Of a stretch of DNA of 54,716 nucleotides, positions 33,595-41,847 are shown in pieces. Each line of letters opens with the position of its first letter. Positions within the stretch are counted from its first letter, which is position 1. The position numbers and the translations under genes were made by a program. The notes below the pieces were generated by a model. That model did no database searches. It saw only the letters and a list, made by a program, of their open reading frames with translations, and was not told the origin of the DNA. Source of the stretch: an uncultured Paracoccaceae bacterium (GTDB lineage: Bacteria > Pseudomonadota > Alphaproteobacteria > Rhodobacterales > Rhodobacteraceae); NCBI GenBank assembly GCA_947499715.1, contig CANMPL010000012.1:1-54716 (forward strand), in the 5' to 3' direction.

Positions 33595-34608
33595 TTAACG
33601 AGCCGCTTCGATCGCCGCCATGGCATCGTCAAGCGAGTAAGACACGTTTGCCACCGAACCTTCGGGCGTGTTTGCCAACGCCTCGTCCAGCCCGTCCTGC
33701 TGAATGGTCAGGAACGGCACACTCAGTTCTTTTGGGACCTCTGCTCCATCGAGGATCTGCTGTGCAACCCAGAAGGCGAGGGTGCTCATCCCAGGCGCCA
33801 CCGACAGCGAAGTCGTTTCATAGCCGTTGGCTGCTTTTTGTTCAGCCCACCATGCCAATTCGTCCTGACGGTTGCCCATTACGATCGTGGGCATGTCGCG
33901 ATCTGTTGCAGCAATCGCTTGCGCCGCACCAAAACCGTCACCGCCTTGGGTCACAACCGCAGTCAGCTCGGGCAGGCTGGGTAGAATACCAGCCACGGCC
34001 TTTTGCGCAACATCCTGCGCCCAGTCACCGTGGACAGAGCCGACAATGGTGAAGTTGGAGCCTTCAACAGCTTCATGGATACCAGCGCTGATTTCGTCAT
34101 CAACGAACACACCAGCAAGACCACGAATTTCGAGGAGGTTTCCGCCGTCTGGGTAGCGTGTGGCAAGGTACTCTACCTGATCGCGGCCCATTTGTTTGAA
34201 GTCGACGGCGATGCGCCATGCGCAAGGCTCTGTCACGATCCCGTCAAAGGAAACGACGATGATACCCGCGTCACAGGCTTCCTTGACCGCGCCGTTCAGC
34301 GCGGTTGGTGACGCCGCGTTTACGACAATCGCATCGTAACCTTGCAGGATCATGTTCTGAATCTGAGCCGCTTGCTCGGTCGCTTGGTTCTCAGACGTCG
34401 TAAACGCGTCTGCAGCCGCGACCGTGCCAGCTTCAACAGCGGCCCCGGTAACGTCGTCCCAAGTTTCAAGCATGGCTTGGCGCCAGCTGTTGCCAGCGTA
34501 GTTGTTCGAAAGAGCGATGCGTGCGTCGGACGTATCCGCCAGTGACGGTGACGCCGCGAGCATTGCAGTAGAAGCAGCTGCGCAAAGCAGCTTGGAAATA
34601 GTAGACAT
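33595..34608 (-). CDS. Periplasmic sugar-binding protein (ribose/galactose-type)
   Basis: GGGAGGAC fixes the start at ATG 34608 (337 residues). The signal peptide is MSTISKLLCAAASTAMLAASPSLA. The mature protein is a class B periplasmic binding protein (Peripla_BP_4): RIALSNNYAGNSWRQAMLETW, NQATEQAAQIQNMILQGYDAIVVNAASPTALNGAVKEACDAGIIVVSFDGIV, GRDQVEYLATRYPDGGNLLEIRGLAGVFVDDEISAGIHEAVE, AVVTQGGDGFGAAQAI. It is the first gene of the eight-gene operon and sets substrate specificity. Galactose, galactono-lactone or galactonate are the likeliest ligands from context. Confidence 0.94.
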   Translation of the reverse strand: MSTISKLLCAAASTAMLAASPSLADTSDARIALSNNYAGNSWRQAMLETWDDVTGAAVEAGTVAAADAFTTSENQATEQAAQIQNMILQGYDAIVVNAASPTALNGAVKEACDAGIIVVSFDGIVTEPCAWRIAVDFKQMGRDQVEYLATRYPDGGNLLEIRGLAGVFVDDEISAGIHEAVEGSNFTIVGSVHGDWAQDVAQKAVAGILPSLPELTAVVTQGGDGFGAAQAIAATDRDMPTIVMGNRQDELAWWAEQKAANGYETTSLSVAPGMSTLAFWVAQQILDGAEVPKELSVPFLTIQQDGLDEALANTPEGSVANVSYSLDDAMAAIEAAR

Positions 34609-34723
34609 CGATGTCCTCCCATATGCGGCATTCACCGCGTTGTTGTGTAGGTGACGACTCCTCTCGTCAGGGACCAGTTTTGAACAACTTAATTTCATTC
34701 GGGCAGAGTATCAGTAGCATACC

Positions 34724-34743
34724 ATTTGCGGGAACCCGCAAAT
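34724..34743. promoter_or_regulatory. Palindrome in the divergent promoter region of the sugar operon
   Basis: ATTTGCGGGAACCCGCAAAT has perfect 9-bp arms around AA. It lies in the 201-bp gap between the sugar-operon start (34608, minus) and the histidine kinase start (34810, plus). This is the natural place for the response regulator to bind. No other regulator gene is near. Confidence 0.6.
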
Positions 34744-34809
34744 CAATAGACCAGTCACGCAAGACGCATTGCGCTTTGCGCGCTATCAGACTTGGTGAAA
34801 GGGAAAAGT

Positions 34810-35994
34810 GTGTCGGAACTTCAATACTATTTGCGTATCTCGAACCATTTGGCAGGAGAATTGGACATTCGCTCTGCGCTTCGGGCCGTAAAGGGCGAGA
34901 TCGACCAGATTATCGACGTTGATCACCTCGACGTTTGCCTCATCGATGATGAAGGGCACGCAAATACATCTTATGAAGTCGGACTTCGAACGACGTGGAG
35001 CACGACACGCGCACTGATCACGGTTTCTCCAATCCGCGATATCCTTCTTGGAAATACCGATGCGATGTTGACCGGAAACGCGCAGACCGACCCAAGATAT
35101 ATATTTCCGGGCGCATATAGCGAACCGATCACGAAGCATGGCCTAAAAAGTCGCGTAAACGTCGCCATGAAGGTCTTGGGCCGAACAATTGGCGCACTTA
35201 ACTGCTCGTCACGAAAAGAAAATTATTACACCGAGGCTAACCTCGCTCAGGTTCAGATTCTTGCAGATATCCTGGCTCCTTATTTCTTCGCGCTTCAGTC
35301 CACAGAATTGGCCAAGAAGGCTGCCGTTGCCAAGGCGCGCGCCGAAACACGACAAGAAGGATTGAGACAAGGCGCTCTTTTGTTGACCCAAGCCTTGGAA
35401 GAGGAACGCCAACGTATCGGGATGGATCTGCACGACCAGACGCTTGGTGAGTTAACCGGGCTGTCCCGACAATTGTCTGGCAACCTTTCACAGGTCTCCG
35501 TCGAAAACATTCAGTCTCAGCTTCAGCTCATCATACAACGGCTGCGCGGGATTATCGACGCCTCTATTCCATCAATCCTCGAACTGTTCGGTTTCGAAGA
35601 GGGGGTCCGTTCGCACTTCGAGTCGGTTGCAGGCGCCGATCCAGAGCTCGAGTTCTCCTTTTTGGACGAGACGGGTGGGGCGCTGGACAGGTTAGCAGAA
35701 TCCAAGAAGACCGCGATCTTTCGGATCTGTCAGGAAGCCATCAACAACGCCGTACGCCATTCTGCTGGCGCAAACCTGTCCATCCACTTTCAGTTGGAGG
35801 AAGATGACAAGCACATCACAATCACTGTTTGTGATGACGGGAACTTCAAACCCGCCAAAAGCAACAAAAAGGGCGGTCTTGAGCACATGAAAACGCGCGC
35901 TGATCTTATCGGAGCTACCTACGAGCTCAAGACGAACAACGGCACATGCGTCACCGTCAGGCTGCCCACGCCGAACATGGAGAAGCTATCATGA
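34810..35994 (+). CDS. GAF-domain sensor histidine kinase (HisKA_3/NarX-like)
   Basis: The frame is open from TTG 34792, but AAAGGGA precedes GTG 34810 (394 residues). Residues ~10-160 form a GAF-type sensor domain (GELDIRSALRAVKGEIDQIIDVDHLDVCLIDDEG...KHGLKSRVNVAMKVLGRTIGALNCSS). A coiled-coil linker follows, then the H-box EEERQRIGMDLHDQTLGEL with phospho-acceptor His208. The ATPase domain has FRICQEAINNAVRHSAG (Asn312/313), VCDDG and GGLEHMKTRADLIGA. It lacks membrane segments, so it senses a cytoplasmic signal. It overlaps the regulator gene by 4 bp and is divergent from the sugar operon, which it probably controls. Confidence 0.93.
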   Translation: MSELQYYLRISNHLAGELDIRSALRAVKGEIDQIIDVDHLDVCLIDDEGHANTSYEVGLRTTWSTTRALITVSPIRDILLGNTDAMLTGNAQTDPRYIFPGAYSEPITKHGLKSRVNVAMKVLGRTIGALNCSSRKENYYTEANLAQVQILADILAPYFFALQSTELAKKAAVAKARAETRQEGLRQGALLLTQALEEERQRIGMDLHDQTLGELTGLSRQLSGNLSQVSVENIQSQLQLIIQRLRGIIDASIPSILELFGFEEGVRSHFESVAGADPELEFSFLDETGGALDRLAESKKTAIFRICQEAINNAVRHSAGANLSIHFQLEEDDKHITITVCDDGNFKPAKSNKKGGLEHMKTRADLIGATYELKTNNGTCVTVRLPTPNMEKLS

Positions 35995-36713
35995 AAGTCC
36001 TGTTGGTCGAAGACGACGAGATGCACCTGACGTATCTCAAAGAGCAGGTCGGGCGCACGTTGGGTGATGACGTTGAGCTGACAGTCGCAAGAAATGGTTC
36101 TGAGGCTGAAGACTTGGCAAGGACGAAACAAATCAATGCGATTGTGATGGACCTCCGCATGCGGGACCGCAACGGCATTGAGGCCGCACGGGTAATCTGG
36201 CGCGAACGACCTGGCACTAGGATCCTCTTCTGGTCGAACTATTCCGATGAGGCCTATCAGCGTGGTATCGCACGGATCGTTCCGCAGAACGCATCATACG
36301 GCTATGTCTTGAAGACAGCCTCTTCCGATCGTCTTTCTCTTGCTCTTCAAGCCGTGCTTGTCGAAGGCCAAGTCATGATCGACCGAGAGGTCTATTCTAT
36401 GCAGAATTCAGCGGCCCGGTCGTCGCAAACACTGACCGAAGTCGAATATGGCATCCTTCTTGATGTCGCGATTGGCCTGCCGGACAAGGTGATTGCCGAG
36501 CGGAAAAACTTGTCGCTGCGAACCGTGCAAAATCGTCTGATTACGCTTTACGAAAAACTCGAAGAGCTCGATCAGGATGTGCTGGTTTCGGAAGTTCCCA
36601 TGAACAAGCGGGTTCGAACGGTGGCGAATGCTCTGACTCGGAAACTGATCAATCAAGAGCTTTTGGCCCAAACAAACCAGGACTTTCGCCAGTGGCTTGC
36701 TTCCAAAAGATGA
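35991..36713 (+). CDS. NarL/LuxR-type response regulator
   Basis: ATG 35991 overlaps the kinase stop as ATGA (240 residues). The receiver domain has KVLLVEDDEMHL (acidic pair), phospho-acceptor Asp54 in AIVMDLRMRD, and ILFWSNY and YVLKTAS for the conserved Ser and Lys. The C-terminal part has an unusual LuxR-like helix-turn-helix (LTEVEYGILLDVAIGLPDKVIAERKNLSLRTVQNRLITLYEKL), followed by a ~50-residue charged extension. The likely target is the palindrome at 34724-34743. This two-component pair replaces the GntR-type DgoR repressor usually found with dgo genes. Confidence 0.92.
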   Translation: MKVLLVEDDEMHLTYLKEQVGRTLGDDVELTVARNGSEAEDLARTKQINAIVMDLRMRDRNGIEAARVIWRERPGTRILFWSNYSDEAYQRGIARIVPQNASYGYVLKTASSDRLSLALQAVLVEGQVMIDREVYSMQNSAARSSQTLTEVEYGILLDVAIGLPDKVIAERKNLSLRTVQNRLITLYEKLEELDQDVLVSEVPMNKRVRTVANALTRKLINQELLAQTNQDFRQWLASKR

Positions 36714-37413
36714 AAATAGCCTTTCGCGTAGTCAATGTCTTTGGCGCCTTACAAATGAAATGTCTGCTTCGTGAAAACAGGAGTGCGGCTTGCTTGGGAA
36801 GACCAGAGAGCGGTTCAGCGTTTCCGTTGCCGAACCAAATGTCCGCAACTTTGCGTTTTGCTGCCACTGGTGCATCGCGCAGCATCGGTCAAAGTGGGCT
36901 CAAAGCTGACTTGCGGTAGAGCAGCATCAAAGCGCAGCGCATCCTGCCCCGTAACAGCAACCCAAACCACGAGGGCAGGGCACACCGCTCCGCACAAACG
37001 GGCCGCCCCGCAGCAGCACAATCCCAAGTGGATGGCAGTCAGATACCAGACGTAGCCGGAAACATCCCCATCCCATCAGCTGAAACGCGAACCGCCCAAA
37101 GTCGAAGAACACCACGCCAATCAAGCCGCAACAGAACAGCACACCGACGCTCCAAATCGGAAATCACAATCGGCCATTTGTGAATCTGGACAAAACGATT
37201 GCTGCCCTGTGCAATCCAAGTCATTGGCCTGCCGCCTTGTTTCTTCAGAGATGGGCATCGCACGAGGACGGGCAGTCCGTTCCCTCAGCTGCGCCTCGGC
37301 AAGAATAAATACGGCTTCCACCCCCTGCGGGCGCGGACCCTCCGCATTTCTCCTTGCGGACTGCCCTCAAGCCTCGTGCTGGAAGATCCCCATCGAAACA
37401 AGGAGACAAGCAA
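36714..37413. other. Non-coding stretch with a diverged third leader
   Basis: Several short open frames cross this 700-bp stretch on both strands, but none has family similarity I can see. At 37312-37349 lies the block TTCCAC-CCCCTGCGGGCGCGGACCCTCCGCATTT (interrupted here by hyphen), which matches the core of the long repeats at 25324 and 38063. So this stretch is probably a distant relative of the duplicated leader, serving the 66-aa gene. The first 200 bp may hold the right edge of the sugar cassette. Confidence 0.5.
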
Positions 37414-37614
37414 ATGACAACTTACACAGCAACCGTTCCCGTCAAGTTCACCAAAGATGGCCAAGAGAAAGTTACCTTCCGCCGCGTCGGTGCAATGTTC
37501 CGCAACACCCGCAACGAAAGCGGCGAGGAGTTCTTCACCCTCAAGCTCGACTTCCCCGTCGCCGTCGACGAACTGGTCATGTTCCCAAAGAACAACGACC
37601 AGTCCGAAGACTAA
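37414..37614 (+). CDS. Small unknown protein (66 aa)
   Basis: AAGGAGA precedes ATG 37414. The protein reads as a single small beta-rich domain: MTTYTATVPVKFTKDGQEKV followed by FRRVGAMFRNTRNESGEEFFTLKLDFPVAVDELVMFPKN and an acidic tail. The alternation of strand and turn loosely recalls DUF736-type proteins. It is followed by a strong terminator and is a single-gene unit. Confidence 0.75.
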   Translation: MTTYTATVPVKFTKDGQEKVTFRRVGAMFRNTRNESGEEFFTLKLDFPVAVDELVMFPKNNDQSED

Positions 37615-37630
37615 ATCCTCCCAGAGGATT

Positions 37631-37653
37631 GGGCCGCCGCAAGGCGGCCCTTT
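37631..37653 (+). terminator. Intrinsic terminator after the 66-aa gene
   Basis: GGGCCGCC-GCAA-GGCGGCCC followed by TTT. It is a perfect 8-bp GC stem. Confidence 0.75.
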
Positions 37654-37706
37654 CCCTGTTCCAGGGAACGCTCCGCGACAACACGCGTTCGGCAGGCCAA
37701 CCCACA

Positions 37707-38194
37707 AGCCTGACGGCCTCACAAACTCGGCTGCGCGTGTCGTTTGCGAGAACAGGCCCATGGCCTGTCGCACATGCGGGCTAAAGCCCTTAGAGCGGCG
37801 ATGGCACTTGCATCCCGGTTTGCCCGTCTCGCGAGCACGGATCGCCTCGGCCACGCCTGCGGTTTCCGCTCTGGTCTGTTTTGCTCTGCAAAACGATCCC
37901 GACACTCCATCCGCCTGCGTGTCCGGTCCATCCGCTTGCCTGCTCGTCGCGGCCAAACCTACCCAAATCACACACACACACATGACTGTGGAAGCATATC
38001 CTCCGGATGGCCCCCAAATCAGCCCGCGTCAAGGATCGCACGGGCATCACAAAAAGACGGTTTCCACACCTGCGGTGCGGACCCTCCGCATTTTTGCAAT
38101 CCCCGCACGCTCAGCAAGCTGGCGGCTACGCCGTCCCTGACCCAGGCAGATTCGGTGAACCAGAAATTCGGCCATGCCACCACAATCACGTGGG
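37707..38194 (+). repeat. Long direct repeat, copy B (structured non-coding leader)
   Basis: This is the 488-bp partner of 24971-25456. Differences are G/A in the GATGGC(G/A)CTTG stretch, one extra CA in the CACACA run, C/T in CTGCGG(C/T)GCGG and C/T in GCACGC(C/T)CAG. It ends 25 bp before the start of the 124-aa gene. All hairpins of copy A are conserved. Confidence 0.9.
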
Positions 38195-38219
38195 CGCCAA
38201 CACAATCTGGAGACACATC

Positions 38220-38594
38220 ATGATCAACAACATCGACGCCGAAATCCCCTTCGAACCGCAACAAGCTCCTCTCGACCCGTCACAGCAAAGCTACTGGGAC
38301 AACGTCAAGACGAGGGCGCGGCTCCGCAAGGCGAAGCGCCTCGCACAGCACAGCCTCAAGACGATGCGTCTCTCGCAAGTCTACGAACAATACGTCTACG
38401 ATTGCTGCGGCATCGTCAGCGACGCAATGGCAGAGGCGAAGATCACAGCGATGCAAGAGATCATCACCTTCCGCGCCGACTGCGCCGAATGGATGCAGCT
38501 CCCAGAACTCGCTGATCTGACTTTTGACGAAATCGCCGCGCAATCAGCCGAAGCTGTCACAGAAGCACGTCGCAATCTCTACGGACATAGCTGA
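38220..38594 (+). CDS. Unknown helical protein (124 aa)
   Basis: CTGGAGA sits 10 nt before ATG 38220; the upstream frame through the repeat is non-coding. The protein is almost entirely helical and charged (DNVKTRARLRKAKRLAQHSLKTMRLSQVYEQYVYDCCGIVSDAMAEAKITAMQEIITF). No membrane segment or known domain is seen. The leader repeat, Shine-Dalgarno context and terminator are shared with the DUF2493 gene, so both are likely expressed under the same condition. Confidence 0.75.
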   Translation: MINNIDAEIPFEPQQAPLDPSQQSYWDNVKTRARLRKAKRLAQHSLKTMRLSQVYEQYVYDCCGIVSDAMAEAKITAMQEIITFRADCAEWMQLPELADLTFDEIAAQSAEAVTEARRNLYGHS

Positions 38595-38612
38595 ATAACG
38601 ACCAGCTCTGTC

Positions 38613-38634
38613 AGGGTCGCCTTCGGGCGGCCCT
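38613..38634 (+). terminator. Terminator of the 124-aa gene
   Basis: It contains the same 20 bases, GGGTCGCCTTCGGGCGGCCC, as the DUF2493 terminator at 26432, plus a flanking A-T pair. The following bases are CAAATC, so the T-tract is lost here. Confidence 0.65.
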
Positions 38635-38681
38635 CAAATCTGTCGTCATCACATGTCTCGAAACTTTGCGCACTACCATTG

Positions 38682-38711
38682 CCGCAATCGGACCGAACGG
38701 TCCGATTGCGG
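38682..38711. repeat. Perfect 13-bp inverted repeat
   Basis: CCGCAATCGGACC and GGTCCGATTGCGG flank GAAC. There is no T-tract on either strand. It could be a regulator site or a transcript-stabilising stem; it has no gene within 400 bp on its right. Confidence 0.55.
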
Positions 38712-39506
38712 GGTTGAGGATGAATGAAAACAAGGCCTTCGCATTTTGAGCCTCTTAAGCACTCTTCACCGATTTCCCACCTCACTACGAAGCGCCCCGA
38801 TAGTCAGGTTCCATGAGGCAGATTTGCGAAAAGAAGAGCCATGGAGGACGGTGGCACTCGGGATGGATTCGAGCTTGACCTCACGTGATTTTTGAAGAAA
38901 CTTGAAATACCGGTCGCAGTGATCGAAACTTCCAAAGAGGCTCACGTGTTGGTGCACGTGGGCTTTTTTGTTTGTGTAACATGATCAGTTGGGCCCCTGC
39001 CTACGGCACCGCGCCCTAGGCTGCGCCCAGAACGTCACGGTCCTGCCTCGCTGATTGGATAGTCGGCCATGCGTCTCCTCCGGAGCCACAGACCATCCTT
39101 CCAATCATGCTCGGACAGAACCGCGCCGATCTGCCCTACGGGTCACGGTCGCTGGGGCAATCGCTACGCCAAATTTTTGAAGCCGCGTCCAAATCAAACC
39201 GTTGCCGGACATGCGGTGCAGACGCACCTTAACGGACCGTCAAGATGTGTCCTCTCTCGGCCTATGGCCTCGCTGCGGGCCAGCTTGACCGTCCGGCACA
39301 GGACCGCTCGCCGCGGAGCAGTCCCTGCGAAGACAAAAGTCTTCACAGGGATGCCTCCGGACGATAGCGGCCAGTTGGAGTAAGATTTGGGCTGGGTAGG
39401 GAAAAAGCAGGAAACACCCTAATGACGGTTTTTGTCGCTTGGGGGTATGACTGCAACCGTCGATTTGGTATGATAAGTCACTGCAATTTGCATGAAAAGG
39501 CAAGCA
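38712..39506. other. Non-coding stretch
   Basis: No convincing gene is seen. It contains the terminator-like hairpin at 38939-38970 and repeated hairpin-prone GC-rich DNA. The 104-codon plus-strand frame at 39069 has a composition typical of chance frames (Arg, Pro, Ser, Thr rich). Confidence 0.5.
38939..38970 (+). terminator. Intrinsic terminator without an assigned gene
   Basis: GCTCACGTG-TTGGTG-CACGTGGGC followed by TTTTTTG. It is a well-formed rho-independent terminator with no recognisable plus-strand gene in front of it. It may end an unannotated small RNA. Confidence 0.6.
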
Positions 39507-39776
39507 ATGAGAGACACTAATCCCCAAGGTATCTCAGCATCGGTTCAGGTTGCCGGAGGATTTGTCCCGGCAATCCTCCATGCTGATGGTGGAAAATCAC
39601 CAATCTCAAAAACTGTGTACGCAGATGAAGGATTAGCTGAAACGCGCGCCCTTTCAATACTCAATGAAAGATCCAACGCTGCCAAGCTCAATACACGGGA
39701 GGTCGGCTATATCGTGTTGACGCTGGCACTCGTCCTTTTCATTGGACATACCTTCGGCCTCACTAGTTTGCACTAG
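39507..39776 (+). CDS. Small tail-anchored-like membrane protein (89 aa)
   Basis: AAGG lies ~10 nt before ATG 39507; an in-frame ATG at 39492 is the alternative. The first 65 residues are soluble and polar (ISASVQVAGGFVPAILHADGGKSPISKTVYADEGLAETRALSILNERS). The C-terminus is one clear hydrophobic helix, GYIVLTLALVLFIGHTFGL. No family is recognised. Confidence 0.55.
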   Translation: MRDTNPQGISASVQVAGGFVPAILHADGGKSPISKTVYADEGLAETRALSILNERSNAAKLNTREVGYIVLTLALVLFIGHTFGLTSLH

Positions 39777-39886
39777 CAATCATCCCAACCCGACCTTTCA
39801 GACAAATATCGCTAAATCGGATGACCATGCTGGTAACGCTGGGGACCTTTGAATGACGGGTCAGGAAGAAGGGGAGGGGTCGTATG

Positions 39887-40177
39887 CTATTCGATCGCGT
39901 CAGCTGATACCCAATAGCTGACGGCGATAAGCTCAGGAAGATCATCGTCTGAAACGACGGTCATAAAAACGGGCGCCGACGTCGCTGCAACCGCTTCCCA
40001 GAAGAACCCAATGCCACTGTCCAATACTACAAACTCAGGTGGCCGATTTTTGTTGTCGAAAAAAACCCTCGCCGTTGCCTGTTCAATCCACTTGCGATGG
40101 CTTGACGTGCCAGCGAGCCGCTCGGACATACCCAAGTAGCGTGCGGCGCCATCAAGATTGTTTGGGTCGTAAGACAT
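39887..40177 (-). CDS. Unknown protein (96 aa)
   Basis: ATG 40177 (MSYDPNNLDGAARYLGMSERLAG) is preferred over the frame start at 40273; AGAGGA lies ~14 nt upstream. The sequence includes RKWIEQATARVFFDNKNRPPEFVVLDSGIGFFWEAVAATSAPVFMTVVSDDDLPELIAVSYWVSADAIE. It is compact and soluble, with no recognised motif. Confidence 0.55.
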   Translation of the reverse strand: MSYDPNNLDGAARYLGMSERLAGTSSHRKWIEQATARVFFDNKNRPPEFVVLDSGIGFFWEAVAATSAPVFMTVVSDDDLPELIAVSYWVSADAIE

Positions 40178-40375
40178 TTTCAATTTGCTAGTCCTCTCGT
40201 GAGGGTTGCGCCCTCTACCCTCCTTTCCGTCCGAAAACAATGTTTTCAGAAGGAAGGTCAGGAAGAGGCACACCCGCTCGCGGAACAGAAATCAATGCCT
40301 CAGATCCCGCGCAAGACAGCAGACTTTGCAAACGGCAGCAATGAGCCCAGACCTGCCAGAATTTCTCATGTTGAT

Positions 40376-41053
40376 TCAGTCGAACTCCGCAACAAAATCC
40401 AAGATGAGTTTGGAGGATTCAGCTGCTTTTGCCTGAAGCAGAAAATGCGGCCCTTCAATCTCAAGAACACGCGAAGGGGTATGGTCGAAATCGGCTGCCA
40501 TTCTCGACGGGACCAATCTATCGTTTCGCGCGGACAAATAGACGGTCGGAACTTTGATGGCGGTGAGGTGTTTGCCCACATTGACCTTCAGAATTTCTCG
40601 TAATCGCCCTGCCAATGTCGAAGCTGGAACCGCGTGCATCGCCTTTTGAAACCTCATGGTGAACTCTGGCGACGCCCACCTTCCCATAAGAAGCGGTTGA
40701 GCCATTCGTGCAAGCAGGCGGGACTTCGTTGGAGCGATATCAATAAGATAGGTTAAGAATTTTGGCACCGTGATCGGTGTCCGAGCAAACGTCGCCACGA
40801 ATACCACCCCTCGCAGTCCTGCTGGGCTCTCAGAAGCAATCAAAACAGCAATCGGACCCGAAAAAGACTCAGCGACGATGATGTAGTCGTCGGAAGGCAA
40901 GGAAGCTTGTACACCCGATTTTAGGTCTTGGTAGTTATATAGCTCTGGGGCGTATCGAACGACTGTTACGTCATGGTTGGACGTCAGCAGTTCTGCAACC
41001 TCAGACAGCAAAGTCCCCGTACCATCTAGGCCAGGCAAAATAAGTATCTTCAT
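40376..41053 (-). CDS. Alpha/beta-hydrolase family protein
   Basis: The 225-residue protein has the fold's landmarks: ILILPGLDGTGTLLSEVAELL with the oxyanion region, nucleophile elbow VAESFSGPIAVLIA (Ser63 in A-E-S-F-S rather than G-x-S-x-G), LSARNDRLVPSR with the acidic residue, and EGPHFLLQA with the histidine. The whole triad is therefore present. The cap region PKFLTYLIDIAPTKSRLLARMAQPLLMG is helical. Substrate is unknown; BioH-like or lipase-like esterase activity is plausible. It is monocistronic. Confidence 0.85.
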   Translation of the reverse strand: MKILILPGLDGTGTLLSEVAELLTSNHDVTVVRYAPELYNYQDLKSGVQASLPSDDYIIVAESFSGPIAVLIASESPAGLRGVVFVATFARTPITVPKFLTYLIDIAPTKSRLLARMAQPLLMGRWASPEFTMRFQKAMHAVPASTLAGRLREILKVNVGKHLTAIKVPTVYLSARNDRLVPSRMAADFDHTPSRVLEIEGPHFLLQAKAAESSKLILDFVAEFD

Positions 41054-41138
41054 CCAGATTCATTACCGCTCTAAGGCCCCGATCGCCAGTCTATGTCAAA
41101 GGTCAGCAATGTCCGCGTTGCAGACTTTAGCTACCAGA

Positions 41139-41654
41139 TCATCGCGACTTTGCTAAGACACCGTCCTCAGAGATCTTCGCGATCGTGGTAGGCGTCCTGC
41201 GTGACAGCTCGACCCCATCACCCGACATCATTGCATCGACATACTCAGTCTTCTTCAGTACAGCGCCATCAGATTCAACGTAGGTCATGTCGCCATCCAA
41301 ATCATGCGCGACCGATCCGTCTGCGTTGATGTTGATCCAGATGCCATTCACATGAACGGCGACGGAATGCTCTTTCAACATGATGCCTTCCCAGCCGACA
41401 GATTCATCACGGCGCAATACGATGCGATCAGGATGCAGCTTGATCTGGACGTCTTCCGTCTTGGTCTTGTCGGCTGCCTTCACAACAACGAACGCCTCCT
41501 GATCCGTCGGATCCGGGTTGATTGTTGCGCGCGCATTCTTGGGCGGCCAAACTCTGGCTTGCGACCTCTGATTGCCCTGTTGGTCTCGATGGAAGCCAAT
41601 GTAGAGCTGCGCGGAACGCCAAACTCGTTGAGCGGCTTTTGCAATATCAGTCAT
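41139..41654 (-). CDS. Unknown protein (171 aa)
   Basis: AGGA lies 10 nt before ATG 41654 (MTDIAKAAQRVWRSAQ); the frame opens at 41771. The C-terminal 90 residues are regular short strands, HPDRIVLRRDESVGWEGIMLKEHSVAVHVNGIWININADGSVAHDLDGDMTYVESDG, like a solenoid or small beta-domain. It overlaps the end of the upstream 66-aa gene by 8 bp, so the two are translated together. No family is recognised. Confidence 0.65.
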   Translation of the reverse strand: MTDIAKAAQRVWRSAQLYIGFHRDQQGNQRSQARVWPPKNARATINPDPTDQEAFVVVKAADKTKTEDVQIKLHPDRIVLRRDESVGWEGIMLKEHSVAVHVNGIWININADGSVAHDLDGDMTYVESDGAVLKKTEYVDAMMSGDGVELSRRTPTTIAKISEDGVLAKSR

Positions 41655-41847
41655 TTTCAAATTCCTGATTGTTGTGGACATATGGCTTTGCGGGACCGTA
41701 GGAGATGTCGTCTTCTCGAAAGAACCCAAGCAGACCGAGGAGCCAAGCTCTGTGCAATTGACTGCCGGCAATCACACGACGGACTGTTTTGGGCATCAGC
41801 CATTGCCCATACCCGGCGAGGTAAACGAATTGATGGAAACGGCTCAT
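41647..41847 (-). CDS. Small unknown protein (66 aa) coupled to the 171-aa gene
   Basis: CAGGAG lies 9 nt before ATG 41847. The sequence MSRFHQFVYLAGYGQWLMPK, then TVRRVIAGSQLHRAWLLGLLGFFREDDISYGPAKPYVHN, is basic and aromatic. The 8-bp overlap with the next start is the main support for it being real. Confidence 0.5.
   Translation of the reverse strand: MSRFHQFVYLAGYGQWLMPKTVRRVIAGSQLHRAWLLGLLGFFREDDISYGPAKPYVHNNQEFEND

Noticed and set aside
36927-37263. Two minus-strand ORFs (71 and 74 codons) with hydrophobic stretches
   Set aside because: They overlap in different frames, have no ribosome-binding site or known domain, and lie in the probable leader of the 66-aa gene.
24971-38194. Sugar cassette as a composite transposon
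   Set aside because: The flanking repeats contain no transposase and no terminal inverted repeats; homologous recombination is a simpler explanation.
39069-39383. 104-codon ORF
   Set aside because: Arg/Pro/Ser/Thr-rich chance translation of GC-rich DNA with no ribosome-binding site or domain.
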